Program-made: the position numbers and the translations under genes | In this document: positions 36,316 through 47,200 of the stretch, piece by piece | How the letters are laid out: the number at the start of each line of letters is the position of its first letter | Numbering within the stretch: the first letter of the stretch is position 1 | DNA from: Sorghum bicolor | Lineage: Eukaryota; Streptophyta; Magnoliopsida; Poales; Poaceae | Direction: 5' to 3' | DNA: 64,000 bases | NCBI RefSeq assembly: GCF_000003195.3 | Contig: NC_012873.2 | Span: 5,045,894-5,109,893 of the forward strand | The notes under the pieces: model-generated | Told to the model about the DNA's origin: nothing | What the model saw: the letters and a program-made list of their open reading frames with translations, nothing else | Database searches by the model: none

Positions 36316-37640
36316 TGTCCAAGCCGGGGCTACTCTACAGTCTACACCTACACGCGATCGCGGGCGATTCTTGACGTGTATTTGTGCAAACCGAAACAGT
36401 TAATAAGACTGTTCTAGAAAATTCGTGAGGGTGGATAATTCTCACTTGACGATATGAGAAACTTCTAGTGCAAAAAATAGTATGGTAGGTCAAGAGCGAG
36501 CGCTATCGCCTGTCGTCGTCGTCGTCGGCAGCAGTATATACGGCATTGAAATCTACGGGGTAGATATACGTCAGAGCAATTAAACACATGGACTCCCCGA
36601 GTAGCCCGGCTCGATCTTGCACCGAGGCCATTTGCGACATTTCGCTTGCGCGCGGCACGTCGTCGCAGCCTCGCCCTCGCGGATCCCAGCTAGTGCCGAC
36701 TGGTCTCCGGAGTGGGAAGGCAAAGCCAGCTAGACTGACGTGGACTGGCAGCGATGGTGTCACATGTCAATGATGAAGATATGTGGTCGTTAATTACTCA
36801 CAAGCACATCCATTAATGCTACTTTTCAACTACTCATACGAGTATAATTACAGTACTCAGTACTCTTGACTGTCAACGCGGGCGGTGGCTGGCGGCCAAA
36901 ACGACGACGTCAAACCGCGCACCATAAAGCTAACCCTTGTCTCTTAGCACCTTGTTGAGGTTAACCGCGCGGTGAGGTTGACGCTAACGCGTCGTCTGAG
37001 TTGCCGCTTTGCTACGTCATCTAGTAATATCTTCTCCGTGCTTGATCTAGCTTATCGACTACATACTCACGCAAATTACCTTGGTCATCAGTTTAGTTAA
37101 TTAGCCTGTGACTTGTGTCATAAGCTTAAGCTAGGCTTTGTCGTGCCGGAAAAAGGCAGGCTAGCTAAACCGTTTTGTCTAAGCGTGAAGTTTAAATATT
37201 CTAGTATATACAAAGTGTGATCCCGCTGATGATCTAGCATGTACACGCGGCGATAAGCTGCAGGGATGCTATGATTAAATAGCGTGATCCGTACAGAGAT
37301 TATTCGAAACCCTTGCTGTCTAAAGTCTAGTCTAATGACCTAATCACTGGCGGCCAAGACCAGTGATCGCCATGCTAACCCAGCAGCAGCTCCTCTAAGA
37401 CGATTGCTCGAGCGGGGCCCACGCCTCCCATGACCCGGTATCAGCACGTGGGCCTCCACCACCCAAAAATCCACGAGATCACCATTTCGCGTACTATTTT
37501 CGCTTGGCCCGCGGCGGCCCACGTGTCCCCAAGCCCACGTCACCGTCGCCGCCCTGCCCCACCTACCCGTACCCATCGCCCCAACAAGCGCGCCCACCCG
37601 CGACAGAGACGAACGCGGGCGCGGCTGCTGCCTGCTTCAA
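36316..37640. other. Upstream region of the COL gene
   Basis: No gene recognised. A short GTC-type trinucleotide run (36510-36530) is present. Two ACGTG cores (GCACGTGGG near 37445 and CCACGTGTCC near 37518) are G-box-like and lie 300-370 bp upstream of the COL start codon. Confidence 0.4.
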
Positions 37641-37652
37641 CCTTCATCACCC

Positions 37653-37659
37653 TATAAAG
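37653..37659 (+). promoter_or_regulatory. TATA box of the COL gene
   Basis: TATAAAG, predicting transcription from near 37683 and a leader of about 130 nt. Confidence 0.55.
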
Positions 37660-37757
37660 CAAGGAATAGTCGCAGCTTGCTCCAGCTTCGCAAGCTTCCC
37701 TTCCCTGCTAATTGATCCTGCCATTAGTAGCAAGTGCCATCGTCGCGGCTGCCGGTT

Positions 37758-37774
37758 GAGAGAGAGAGAGAGAG
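37758..37774 (+). promoter_or_regulatory. (GA)n tract in the COL 5' leader
   Basis: A 17-base GA repeat lies about 40 bp upstream of the start codon. GA/CT tracts near plant start sites can bind GAGA-binding BBR/BPC factors; here that is inference. Confidence 0.4.
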
Positions 37775-37815
37775 CGATCGATCGAGGAGAGATCACGTAC
37801 GTGTACGCGCGTTCG

Positions 37816-39217
37816 ATGGAGGCCCTGGTGGCGGGGAGGTACTGGGGTGTCGGGGGACGGCGGTGCGAGGCGTGCGGGGGCTCGCCGGCGGCGGTGCACT
37901 GCCGGACGTGCCCGGGCGGCGGGGCGTACCTGTGCGCGGGGTGCGACGCGGGCCACGCGCGGGCCGGGCACGAGAGGGTGTGGGTGTGCGAGGTGTGCGA
38001 GCGCGCGCCGGCCGCCGTCACGTGCCGCGCCGACGCGGCCGCGCTCTGCGCCGCGTGCGACGCCGACATCCACGACGCGAACCCGCTGGCGCGCCGCCAC
38101 GAGCGCGTGCCCGTGCAGCCCATCGGCGCGGCCGCGGCCGCGCCCGCCGCGGAGACGCTGCTGTTCGGCGCCGCCGCGGAAGAGAATCAGGACGACGACG
38201 ACGGCGCCGCCGCGGCGGCTAAGGTCGTCGGCGTCGACGCCGGTAAGCTGGCGGACTTCCTGTTCGCGGACGTCATGGACCCGTTCTTCGGCCAAGACTT
38301 CACTGGTGGCACCAGGTTCCCGCACGCCGACAGCGTTGTGCCTAACAAGGGATCCTGCGGCGGCGGCGGCGCTGTGGACCTTGACTTTGGTGGTGGCGTC
38401 GCCGCCGCAGCCGTCGCTGCCAAGCCGTCCTACAGCTCCTACACCGCGGCGTCGCTCGGCCACAGCGTAAGTGTGCTTATTAGTAGCAGTACGCGTGATC
38501 GTTTGCTAGTTACGGTATCTAATCTTCGTTTGGACTTTGGTTTTGGTCGAGCAGGGCTCGTCGTCGGAGGTCGGCCTGGTCCCAGACGCGATGTGCGGCC
38601 GCGGCGGGAGCGTGACCGGCGGCGTCATCGAGCTCGACTTCGCGCAGTCCAAGGCCGCCTACCTGCCTTACGCTGCAACTCCGACCCACAGTGTAAGACC
38701 ATGTGCTCTGCGCTCCCAGCTATAATACTTTCCTAGGCAAGACGAAGAGATCGAGCACGTGCAAAATTGCTATAGCTAGGAGGATCGTTTGATGGATCAT
38801 GCACCGATCTGACCTTGGTTTTGGTATGTCCAGATGTCATCTTTGGACGTGGGTGCGGTGCCGGAACGCGGTGACGGGGTCATGGCGGGCAGGGTCGCGA
38901 CGCCGCCGGCGGCGGCGGCCGCGGAGAGCAGGGAGGCGCGGCTGATGCGGTACCGCGAGAAGCGGAAGAACCGGCGGTTCGAGAAGACGATCCGCTACGC
39001 GTCCCGGAAGGCCTACGCGGAGTCGCGGCCGCGCATCAAGGGCCGCTTCGCGAAGCGCGCGGACGACAACGACGCCGACGCCGACGCCGACTTCGACTTC
39101 GACGCGGGTGCCGCGGCGGCGACGGCGCCGGCGCGGTCGCGGTCGCAGCAGCAGCAGCCATCGTACCCCTATGTGCTCGACTTCGCCGCCGGCTACGGCG
39201 TCGTGCCCACATTCTGA
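37816..39217 (+). CDS. COL: CONSTANS-like B-box/CCT transcription factor (COL3-5 clade)
   Basis: Nuclear regulator of photoperiod and light responses. Three exons, 37816-38466, 38555-38692 and 38834-39217, all phase 0, encode 390 aa. Two B-box zinc fingers lie at about 17-56 ([14 protein letters not shown]) and 58-99 ([31 protein letters not shown]). A low-complexity acidic/Ala/Gly middle follows, with [18 protein letters not shown]. The CCT domain is at about 297-339 ([16 protein letters not shown], then [19 protein letters not shown]). The end GYGVVPTF is the C-terminal signature of the COL3/4/5 group, not of CO/Hd1 itself. Rice COL4 looks closest from memory. Both introns are short (88 and 141 bp). 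All zinc ligands in both B-boxes look intact. Confidence 0.93.
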
Positions 39218-39886
39218 CGACGCGTACCGTGTAATTATTGCTGCTGCGTCGCGTGCCCATGTTTTTGAGCCGGCCGATGCTTGGATTAGGCCGGCGTGAC
39301 GCGCGCACACGAATCCGGCGTGCGTGCCATGCTGCATGCGCGCGTGCGTGTTTGCTAGAGCGGCAGGCGAGCTCTAGTTGGTGGTTGCGGCATGCCGTTT
39401 TGAGCTAGCCATGGGTAAAATTAGCAGGCTAGTGTGTACTGCTACTACGTGTTTGCTGGAGCGACCAGTTCTAGTAGTACGCGTTGTACTACTTGTGTAA
39501 TTTTAGATCAGGAAGATGCTTAGCATCTGACGGTCTATTTCAATGATGATCGATGTAGTATTATGCTATATTTGGCAAGGCCACGATCTATTGCAAAGTT
39601 GCGTGCATGTGCTATACTCCTACTTTGGAGTATCGAAGCTCCTACGGCAGATTGAGGCCCTAGCAGCTGGCACGCAGTTCAACCTATGACCCTAGCTTTC
39701 CTTCAATCGAAATGGTTGCGCACGTATCGGTTTATGTATTACTCTTATATATATACCATAATAAGACAGGCCGTGAGCGTCCATCCTACATATGAAATTT
39801 GTAGGATGACTATTAATTAATTATAGTGAGCAAAAAGATTATTTATCTGATGCAAATTGACGATTCATGAGAAGGAGGCCCTGTTT
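39218..39886. other. 3' flank of the COL gene
   Basis: Probable 3' UTR to about 39560, then AT-rich DNA with no gene. Confidence 0.45.
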
Positions 39887-40101
39887 GGTTCCCACCAAAA
39901 AAACCTTTTATCCTATCGTATCGAATATTTAAATACATACATAGAGCATTAAATATAGAATAAAATAATTAATTATATAGTTTGTATGTATTTTACGAGA
40001 AAAATCTTTTAAATTTAATTAGTTCATGATTGAACACTAATTGCTATAGTTACAAATGTGCTATAGCATCCAAAAACTTTTATTTTTGCGAACTAAATAA
40101 G
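39887..40101. mobile_element. Tourist-like MITE (TAAACAAGGCC family)
   Basis: Starts GGCCCTGTTTGGTTCCC and ends GCGAACTAAATAAGAAGG. Interior TAGAGCATTAAATATAG is shared with the family. Confidence 0.65.
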
Positions 40102-40214
40102 AAGGATGTGTATGTATGCTTGTTTCCTCCCTTTGTACGAAGGGTCTCCATATATTGAATTATTGATGATAGGTACATGCATACTTTAGAGAATTTCGAT
40201 CATATACGTGACTA

Positions 40215-40470
40215 CTCTCTCAATCCTAAACTATAAGATGTTTTAAGAATCTTGCAAAGTTAAAACATCTCAAGTTGAACATAATTATATGATAAAATAA
40301 TATATTTATTATACCACTAAGTATTATTAGATTTTTCATTAATTATATTTTTATAGTATATCTATTTGATGTCAAAATTTTTTGTAATTTTCTCTATAAT
40401 TTTGGTCAAACTTGAGATGTTTTGATTTTCCAATACTCTTGGAATGTGTTGTAGTTTGGAATAGCGGGAG
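40215..40470. mobile_element. Stowaway-like MITE
   Basis: TA|CTCTCTCAATCCTAAAC at the left, GTTTGGAATAGCGGGAG|TA at the right; internal AAAACATCTCAAGTTGA and CAAACTTGAGATGTTTT pair. Confidence 0.75.
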
Positions 40471-40763
40471 TACTCTCTTTAACGCTCCACGGGGCCTTAT
40501 TCGGCATTTCCCTCTCTTTTTCCTTTTTTTTTGTTTTCCCCTTTTCATGGATTTTTCCCTCAAAAAAATGACACAAAATAGCGCACCCATCGTGCTAGTC
40601 TGTATAAACTATCAACCAAAGGATAGTTCTTAGTACATAGACTTTCTTCCATCTTCCAAGATCAAAGAACAATAAAAAAGGCATCCTTGGACACCTTCCC
40701 TCCAGGATTGATGCACCCAATGTTGATGCAGGCTTTAATCCTATCATGCGAGAGACCGGCTTA

Positions 40764-41298
40764 GACTGTCTCCAACAAGAGAGGCATCACACTACCCATA
40801 CCCAAAATACATATTTCACAAGCAAAAATCATCGCCAACAGAGCACGCAAACGTGAGACCATTTTGCGTCGAAGGAGAGAGGGAACCCAAATATGCGTCG
40901 CCTCTCTCCTCAAACGCAAATATATGGTGTTGTGGAGGAGAAGGCCCGCTCACCTGAGATGTGATGGGTGCCGCCGCAGAGACCGGAAGGGGAGAGGGTG
41001 CCGGTGGCTGGGCGCTTGGTGGGGAGGAAGGGAGGCTCGGCGCTCAATGCTCAGATTCTCTAGGAAAGGAGCCCCGCCATGCCCAATCGACTGGATCAGC
41101 TCGCAGATGTCCGGAAGGGGACAGGGATTGCTTGATGGGGAGGGAAGCGGAAGCGGGCGACACAAGCATCGGGGGCTCTCCTCTGGTTTTGGGTCAGCTG
41201 TTGGTAAACAGCCGATTTGGGTGCGTGACCCTTTTTTCTTGCAAGACCAAAAGGAAGAAATATGTCTTGTATATAGGTGAGGGCTGTTAGAGACAGTC
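40764..41298. mobile_element. DNA transposon with GC-rich cargo (PIF/Harbinger-like ends)
   Basis: 535 bp, ends GACTGTCTCCAACA and TGTTAGAGACAGTC as inverted repeats, with TTA duplicated on both sides (40761-40763 and 41299-41301). The interior (about 40960-41210) is much more GC-rich than its surroundings and opens frames on both strands. It could be a captured gene fragment, but no protein family is recognised. Confidence 0.65.
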
Positions 41299-41309
41299 TT
41301 AGGTTTTGT

Positions 41310-41653
41310 TGCTAGAAATCATCCGAGTGAGGTGGGTTCCTCAGGCTAAACTAGTGACCGCTTATCTTCCTAAGTCGAAGAGGCTCTCTCGACCTTGATC
41401 CCCTAGTTGCATCATCATCGAGTAGGCAAAAGAACTTTTTTCAAGACTTCGAAGTCACAAAATGTCATAGGAGGGCTAATGGAGTGGTTCATGCTCTAGG
41501 ACAATTCAGCAGGACAGTGTTTTCATCTTGTATATATTATGTGTAAAGGTGTCCTGACCTAGCTACGTACGTGTCAGAAGCCTTGGACTCTGATTGTAAT
41601 CACGCGCCATATACCATGGTTGAAATATAAGCTCTTTCCCGTGTTAAAGAAAA
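41310..41653 (+). mobile_element. Possible LINE 3' end remnant
   Basis: Ends GAAATATAAGCTCTTTCCCG then TGTTAAAGAAAAAG, a tail style seen in plant LINEs that finish with a TAA-type repeat. Broken frames upstream do not allow a firm call. Confidence 0.25.
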
Positions 41654-43079
41654 AGACACCTCCATTGTAGAGAGGGTTAGAATGCCTTGAGCACATGTTA
41701 TGACATTGACATTAGAGGTGGGCCTCAACTTAAGAAGGACCCACCATAAGGTCAAGGGTCGGTTTACACGATTTGGATGCTTAATGAATATTGGATGGGT
41801 CTTGGAGAATCAATAACCTTATCTTAAGTGTCGTAAGGTCAAGAGCCGACTTACACGATCCATGACAACTAGTACGGGAACAGAAAGAAACTAAACAAGC
41901 TAATGGCATGTGTTAACCCAAACTGCTAAAAAGTTATACAGGGTTAGAATCATAGAATGCATGTTTGATCCAATTAGAATGATCAAACATGAACTAATTT
42001 TAAAAAGTTATTTGCATAACCAATGATTAATTGGTGAGATGAATCTATTAATTCCGTAGACTAATTAGAATTAATAGATTTGTCTCACCAACTAGACACC
42101 GCTTATGCAATTAGTTTTAAGATTGGTGAGACCATGGAGTTGTCCAACTCACCAAAATGTATTTGGGAGAAATAAATAAAACTATCTCCAACAATTTCTC
42201 AGTTCTAAAATATAGAAGACAATTTTATATCAGAAATTCTATATTATTTTTAAATTATCTTAACCATTTTTATATATTATTTCTCTTTTGTATATTTGTA
42301 TCATGACATCTTCACTAAGGGAGAGGCCACTAGCAAGTGGCCACCGCTCCTCTTTACTAGATGGAAAGGCGATGTAACCATGACGCGATGGATGGATTGG
42401 TCTGGCTAGTTTCAGCCTGACTGCTGAGGCTATAACGTCAAGTAAAATGAGACAAATTTTAAACTCTGAAATGACATTTATTATAGGACGGAGGGGTATA
42501 TAGCTCATTGCCCTCTAGGCCTCTACTAAGCTCAAAGAGTTGAGTTAAATTATTTGATACCCATCCCCATAAGAAAAGCATCTTAGTTCTCAAGATTTTT
42601 AGTACACGAGGTCGGGTCTCAAACTTATGGTCAGTGCTCAAGATTTTGTTGCGTCAGGCCTTGATCCTCTAACGTGTAAGGTCAACTATTGCGGCATCAC
42701 CGCCTCAACACCATTGATGCTCTAACAGATATGTAAATGTACTGAGTGCAGTGAAAAATTGCAGGAATAAATAAACTATAGCGAGGCAAATTTATTCTGA
42801 GATTAATTAACATTTTTTTTCGGAATAGGCGAAGTGCTTGTCGACAATTACTTTGTTAACTTCGAGATCCGTCGGCTCAGTATTTCAGAATGCCCACAAA
42901 AATAGGTTTATGTATGTACATGTGTTTAACTGTTTATAGAGGTGAATATGAATATATGTGTGTATTTATGAGCGTGTTTCCAATATAATTGAAAAAGGTA
43001 TCCTGTGTACTATACCATAATAAAGGGGAGATAGAAATTCCGTTATTAAGTTACTAACGAGACAATTAGTTTTAGTTTG
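41654..43079. other. AT-rich intergenic DNA
   Basis: Apart from the palindromic repeat at 41942-42165 no gene or clear transposon is recognised. The phrase CTTATCTTAAG and GTCAAGGGTCGGTTTACACG / GTCAAGAGCCGACTTACACG (near 41752 and 41848) indicate a small local duplication. Confidence 0.35.
41942..42165. repeat. Palindromic MITE-like repeat
   Basis: The inner arms TTGGTGAGATGAATCTATTA and TAATAGATTTGTCTCACCAA are nearly perfect inverted repeats around 42034-42103, with further pairing outside (AGTTATTTGCATAACC against CGCTTATGCAATTAG). Termini and target duplication were not resolved. Confidence 0.5.
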
Positions 43080-43080
43080 C

Positions 43081-43140
43081 TGGGCCTTTGCATGCTGACG
43101 GGATTTTAAAAAGGCAGCATTCCGGCCCATTCTAGGCCCA
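43081..43140. promoter_or_regulatory. Cluster of site II (TGGGCC) motifs upstream of PAIR3
   Basis: TGGGCC at 43081-43086, and GGCCCA (its complement) at 43124-43129 and 43135-43140. Site II elements bind TCP factors and mark promoters active in dividing cells, which fits a gene needed in meiocytes. Inference from motif only. Confidence 0.4.
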
Positions 43141-43199
43141 GGCAAAAATTCTAAGGACCGTTCACTGAGACACTGACTCCACTCCCTGCCTCTTCTTCC

Positions 43200-43368
43200 C
43201 CCCCAAACATTCACCCCGCGTGCGCGCGCGCTCTCTTTCGTTCGCTCTCGCGGCGGCAATTTGGCGATCACCGCCGCCGCCCGCCGCCCTACTCTAGGTG
43301 CGCAGGTCTTCGTCGGTCCCCTCGCTAGGCCTTCGCCGGCCCCTTCACCGGCGACGGGCACCCAACAG
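43200..43368 (+). other. Non-coding first exon of the PAIR3 gene (predicted)
   Basis: GC-rich segment ending CACCCAACAG|GTATGT, a strong donor at 43369. The matching acceptor is CTGTAG at 44281-44282, eight bases before the start codon. The 5' end is approximate. Confidence 0.5.
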
Positions 43369-44290
43369 GTATGTGCACCCCGTCTCGCCCCTTCCTGGTG
43401 TGCGAAACTGGGCACCCGAACCCTAACGACTCCAGCTATTTGGATATTTGTATTCGGATCTGATCTAATTAAAAGTGCATATGTGTATTTCCCCACTCTA
43501 TTCGATTTTTCTGCAATAGATATTAGAGTGTCTCTACCCTGTGGATTGTGGTCGAGGAAGACGATAATTGAATATTGTGCGCTGCTACATGATACAGTTA
43601 TGTTATTGTGGTATTCTGCTTATAGGGGACTAGTCACTGTAGGTAAGAGCTTTTATGCTTGTAATGCTCGTGGATAGTGTGATATGATGGTCTGGAATGA
43701 ATCCTTTACTGCAGAGATCAGGTCAAATGTAGCTGTGGTATGTGATTTGCATAATTTGAACCAAGAGCAGTTATTTGAGTGGGAAGAAAAAACAAAAGCA
43801 GTTTGGAGTTGCATTTTTTCCGTACAACGCACTCGTCTAAGCCAATAAGTTTATTGATTTGATAAATGCATATGGTGTGGTTCTGTGACAATGTACAGTG
43901 TTTACTGCTTATTTCTCTCAGGCGTGATTTCTACTGTACTTTAATGTATGGATTTGATGGTTATATTGCTTCGATATTTGTCTGCTTTAATTCGCTTGGT
44001 TAGTCAAGGGTCATTGATGAATCGGTGATCCACCTATGTCAAAGCTGATGTGCAGGAAGTTTGCTTATTTTTTACGCATGTTTTCGCTATTACTATTGTT
44101 GCACTTCTGTGCTGCTGAATCTCTCCCCCTCGCCAAGTTTTATAAATAACGTTTCCTTGGTTGTGATCTGTGAAGTTTGATTTAATCACACAAGATGCTT
44201 TCAGAATCTTATTTCATACATTTGTTTTCCAATTTGTCAGGTTTACCTGTAGTTAATTTTGTAAATTATGTTATCTCTGTAGCTGCCCCA

Positions 44291-47200
44291 ATGGAAGTTG
44301 AGCTGCCGAACATCCGTAAAGTGAGTATCAATTTCCTCTTCTAAGTTGTACCCTTGTAGTGTGTGCTGATTATTAATTTGACCTTCTCAGCTCTGGTTGT
44401 CCCTATATTGTACTCTCCATTCCAAATTATAAGTTGTTCTAGCTTTTCTTGATAGATAACTTTTGCTATGTATCTAGACATAACGTAAATCTAGATGCAT
44501 AGCAAAAGCTATGTACTTAGGAAAACCAAAACGGCTTATATTTTGGAATGGAGGGAGTATAGTATTTTAACAATTAACATATTATGATATCTGTTAATGT
44601 GTAGGCTACTTCAAGTGACCATTGGAGTTTAGCCAGCAGCCAATATCCATCTGGTAAATTTCCTAAGGTCTCAGTGGGTATCACGATTCCAAGGGCAGGT
44701 ACTGTATCAAGAGGCGGAGATGCTACCCCAACACCTACATTGGACAGGAACTTGTCTCAGGGAACTGATGGTTTATCTAGACCAAAAGGTGATAATACTT
44801 CACTTCGGGTTTCACAAGAGGCTGTGAACCATGCTGTATCCACTGAAGGGGCTCCTGAAGCTGACCCTGTTATGAAGGTCTCTGTACCACGACCTGATGA
44901 CAATGCATGTGAGCAAACAGGAACCTTTTCCTTTGGAACAAGAAGAGAACAAGGCAGCAACAGCCTTGATAAATTGGGGACACCTGAATTTGTAAGTTCC
45001 CAAAGAAAACAGAACTTGGAGTCTTCAGATAAAGTCAAGACCAACAGTGAGATGCTCAGGATGAAGTTGTGGGAGATCCTTGGTGGCACTTCACAAAACA
45101 AGCAGGCTGTTGCTTCACCAAACCCTGATGACATCGAGACACCTGATCAGCCTAGAAGTCAAACTGTTAAAGGACCATCTTCAGGGAACAAGGAGGTATT
45201 CACTTCTCCTTTTCCTGATAACATCAAGACACCAGATCCACTGAAGCATCAAACAGTGAACTTCACAAAGTGTAAGCTGTCCCTTGATCCAATCGAGTCA
45301 GATTCTGATAGTCCAAAAGTTGTTGAAAGAAGACCTGTGACTCGCTCCTTGGGACGCAAGAAAGCACCAGCATCCTCCAAGAAGCAGAGCAGAAGTGCAA
45401 AGAAACCATTATCTACTTTTTGCTCTACACCCAAGAAGAAAATGCTGGACAATGTGTTTACCTTTAATGAGAAATGCACATCTAAAACAGTGGATCAGGG
45501 TGAAATGAATAAAGCCACTGAATCACCTGGCAGCGGATCTCCTGATTCTGCCAAAAAACGAGAAAACAGGAAACAACCGTATCTTTCACCCCTTTCTCCA
45601 ACTGAGGATGAAGGGATTAAAAGTTCTGAAACAAGTTTTGCAAGAGGTCAGTACCACATTGCCATTCTGTCATACACTTCATACAGAAAAAAAAAGATTA
45701 GTTTGACATACAGCTTTACATTCCCTTTCGTGTTTGGTGTTGCATATCTGAAAAAGGCAAGTTCAACATGCTGTGTACCATGCTCTATTTGGCTATTCCC
45801 TTCTTCATGCATGGTGGACCATGTACATGGGCTAAGTCTGTGCCTGTTAGTATTTCTGGGTTTATTGATCTATTGGATATAGTTAATTTTTTCAAGTTAC
45901 TTTACATTTTCAACTATTTGCATGTCCATTCAGAAATTGCAAACATATATTTCATGAACTATGATTTAGGCTGTCTCAGCATGTTGTCATTTCTTTATGA
46001 CTTACTTGTTTGCCAATTCCAGTAAGCTAAAATCATTTTTAATCATAGAATATATTCAAATCGAAGATATGATTTTATGTGATCAATAATGGAATAACAG
46101 GAACATTTTCCTATCCTGCATGGTACTTTACGTATATTTGTTGGTATTATTTGCTATGTTGAGTAGTTGCCTTTTTATTTGGGTTTGACTGAATTACTTT
46201 TAAGGACATTGGAAAGAACTTGACTGGTACTCGCTGTATTCCATTGGTATGTTTGTCGCATATTTGGAACAAACTTGACTGGTATTCCACTGCCATCTTT
46301 GGAAAAAACTTTTAGTATCAGGTAGCTCAAGTTCTTCCCTAACAATGTTTTTGGCATGCTACTCACAACTAATATGTGTTCCCTAACGATGTTTTTGGCA
46401 TGCTACTCATAACTAATATGTGGTTCTTCAAATGCAGGATATAAATCTCACAAACAGCCTTCAGATATTCACAAACGGCCTTCAGATATCGATGTCCCTG
46501 ATAAATCTCCTGTTGAGCATATGGGTAGGAAATCAAATCTAAAAGATGACAGAATGAGCAAAAGACACTTATCTTCACCCGCTCCTTTTTCCACTTCTGG
46601 TAAAACTGCTTACTTTCGTTCATTGAGTATTTGAGTCCATGGTTAGCAGTTCTTAACCTTTTTTTTTCCAGCAACACAAGAAACTACAGATTCTGATAAA
46701 GAACAAGAACAATGCCCAGAAAACTTCCTAACCAGGTTCTGTCTTATCCTATGTTAATAAAAATTCTGTATATATCCTAGTTTGCTAGTATGATTGATTA
46801 TGTTCTTGATTTTTTGGCAGGTCTTTTGATCAAGCTTCCAAGCAGCTGAGCCGAAGTGCAAAGAAACCATTTTCCACTTTTCACTCTACACCCAAGAAAA
46901 AAATGCAGGGCAATGTGTTTACCTTCAATGAGAAACACACACCTAAAACAGTGGATCGGGACAAAATGGACAAAACCACTGAGTTGCCTGGTAGTGAGTC
47001 TCCTGCAGAAGAAAGAGAAAACAGTAAACAACCATCTCATTCACCCCTTTCTCCAACTGAAGATGAAGAGAGTAAAAGTTCCGAACAAAGTTTTGCAAAA
47101 GGTTGGAGTACCACATTGTCATTCTTTTTTTGAAAACAAAGGCAGGAGTTCTGCCGCTCAATTTAAGAAGGAAACGAAGTTTTATGTACAACGGCGGCAC

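Noticed and set aside
37647..38463. Long minus-strand frames across the COL gene
   Set aside because: Antisense shadows of the GC-rich B-box exon; they lack any domain.
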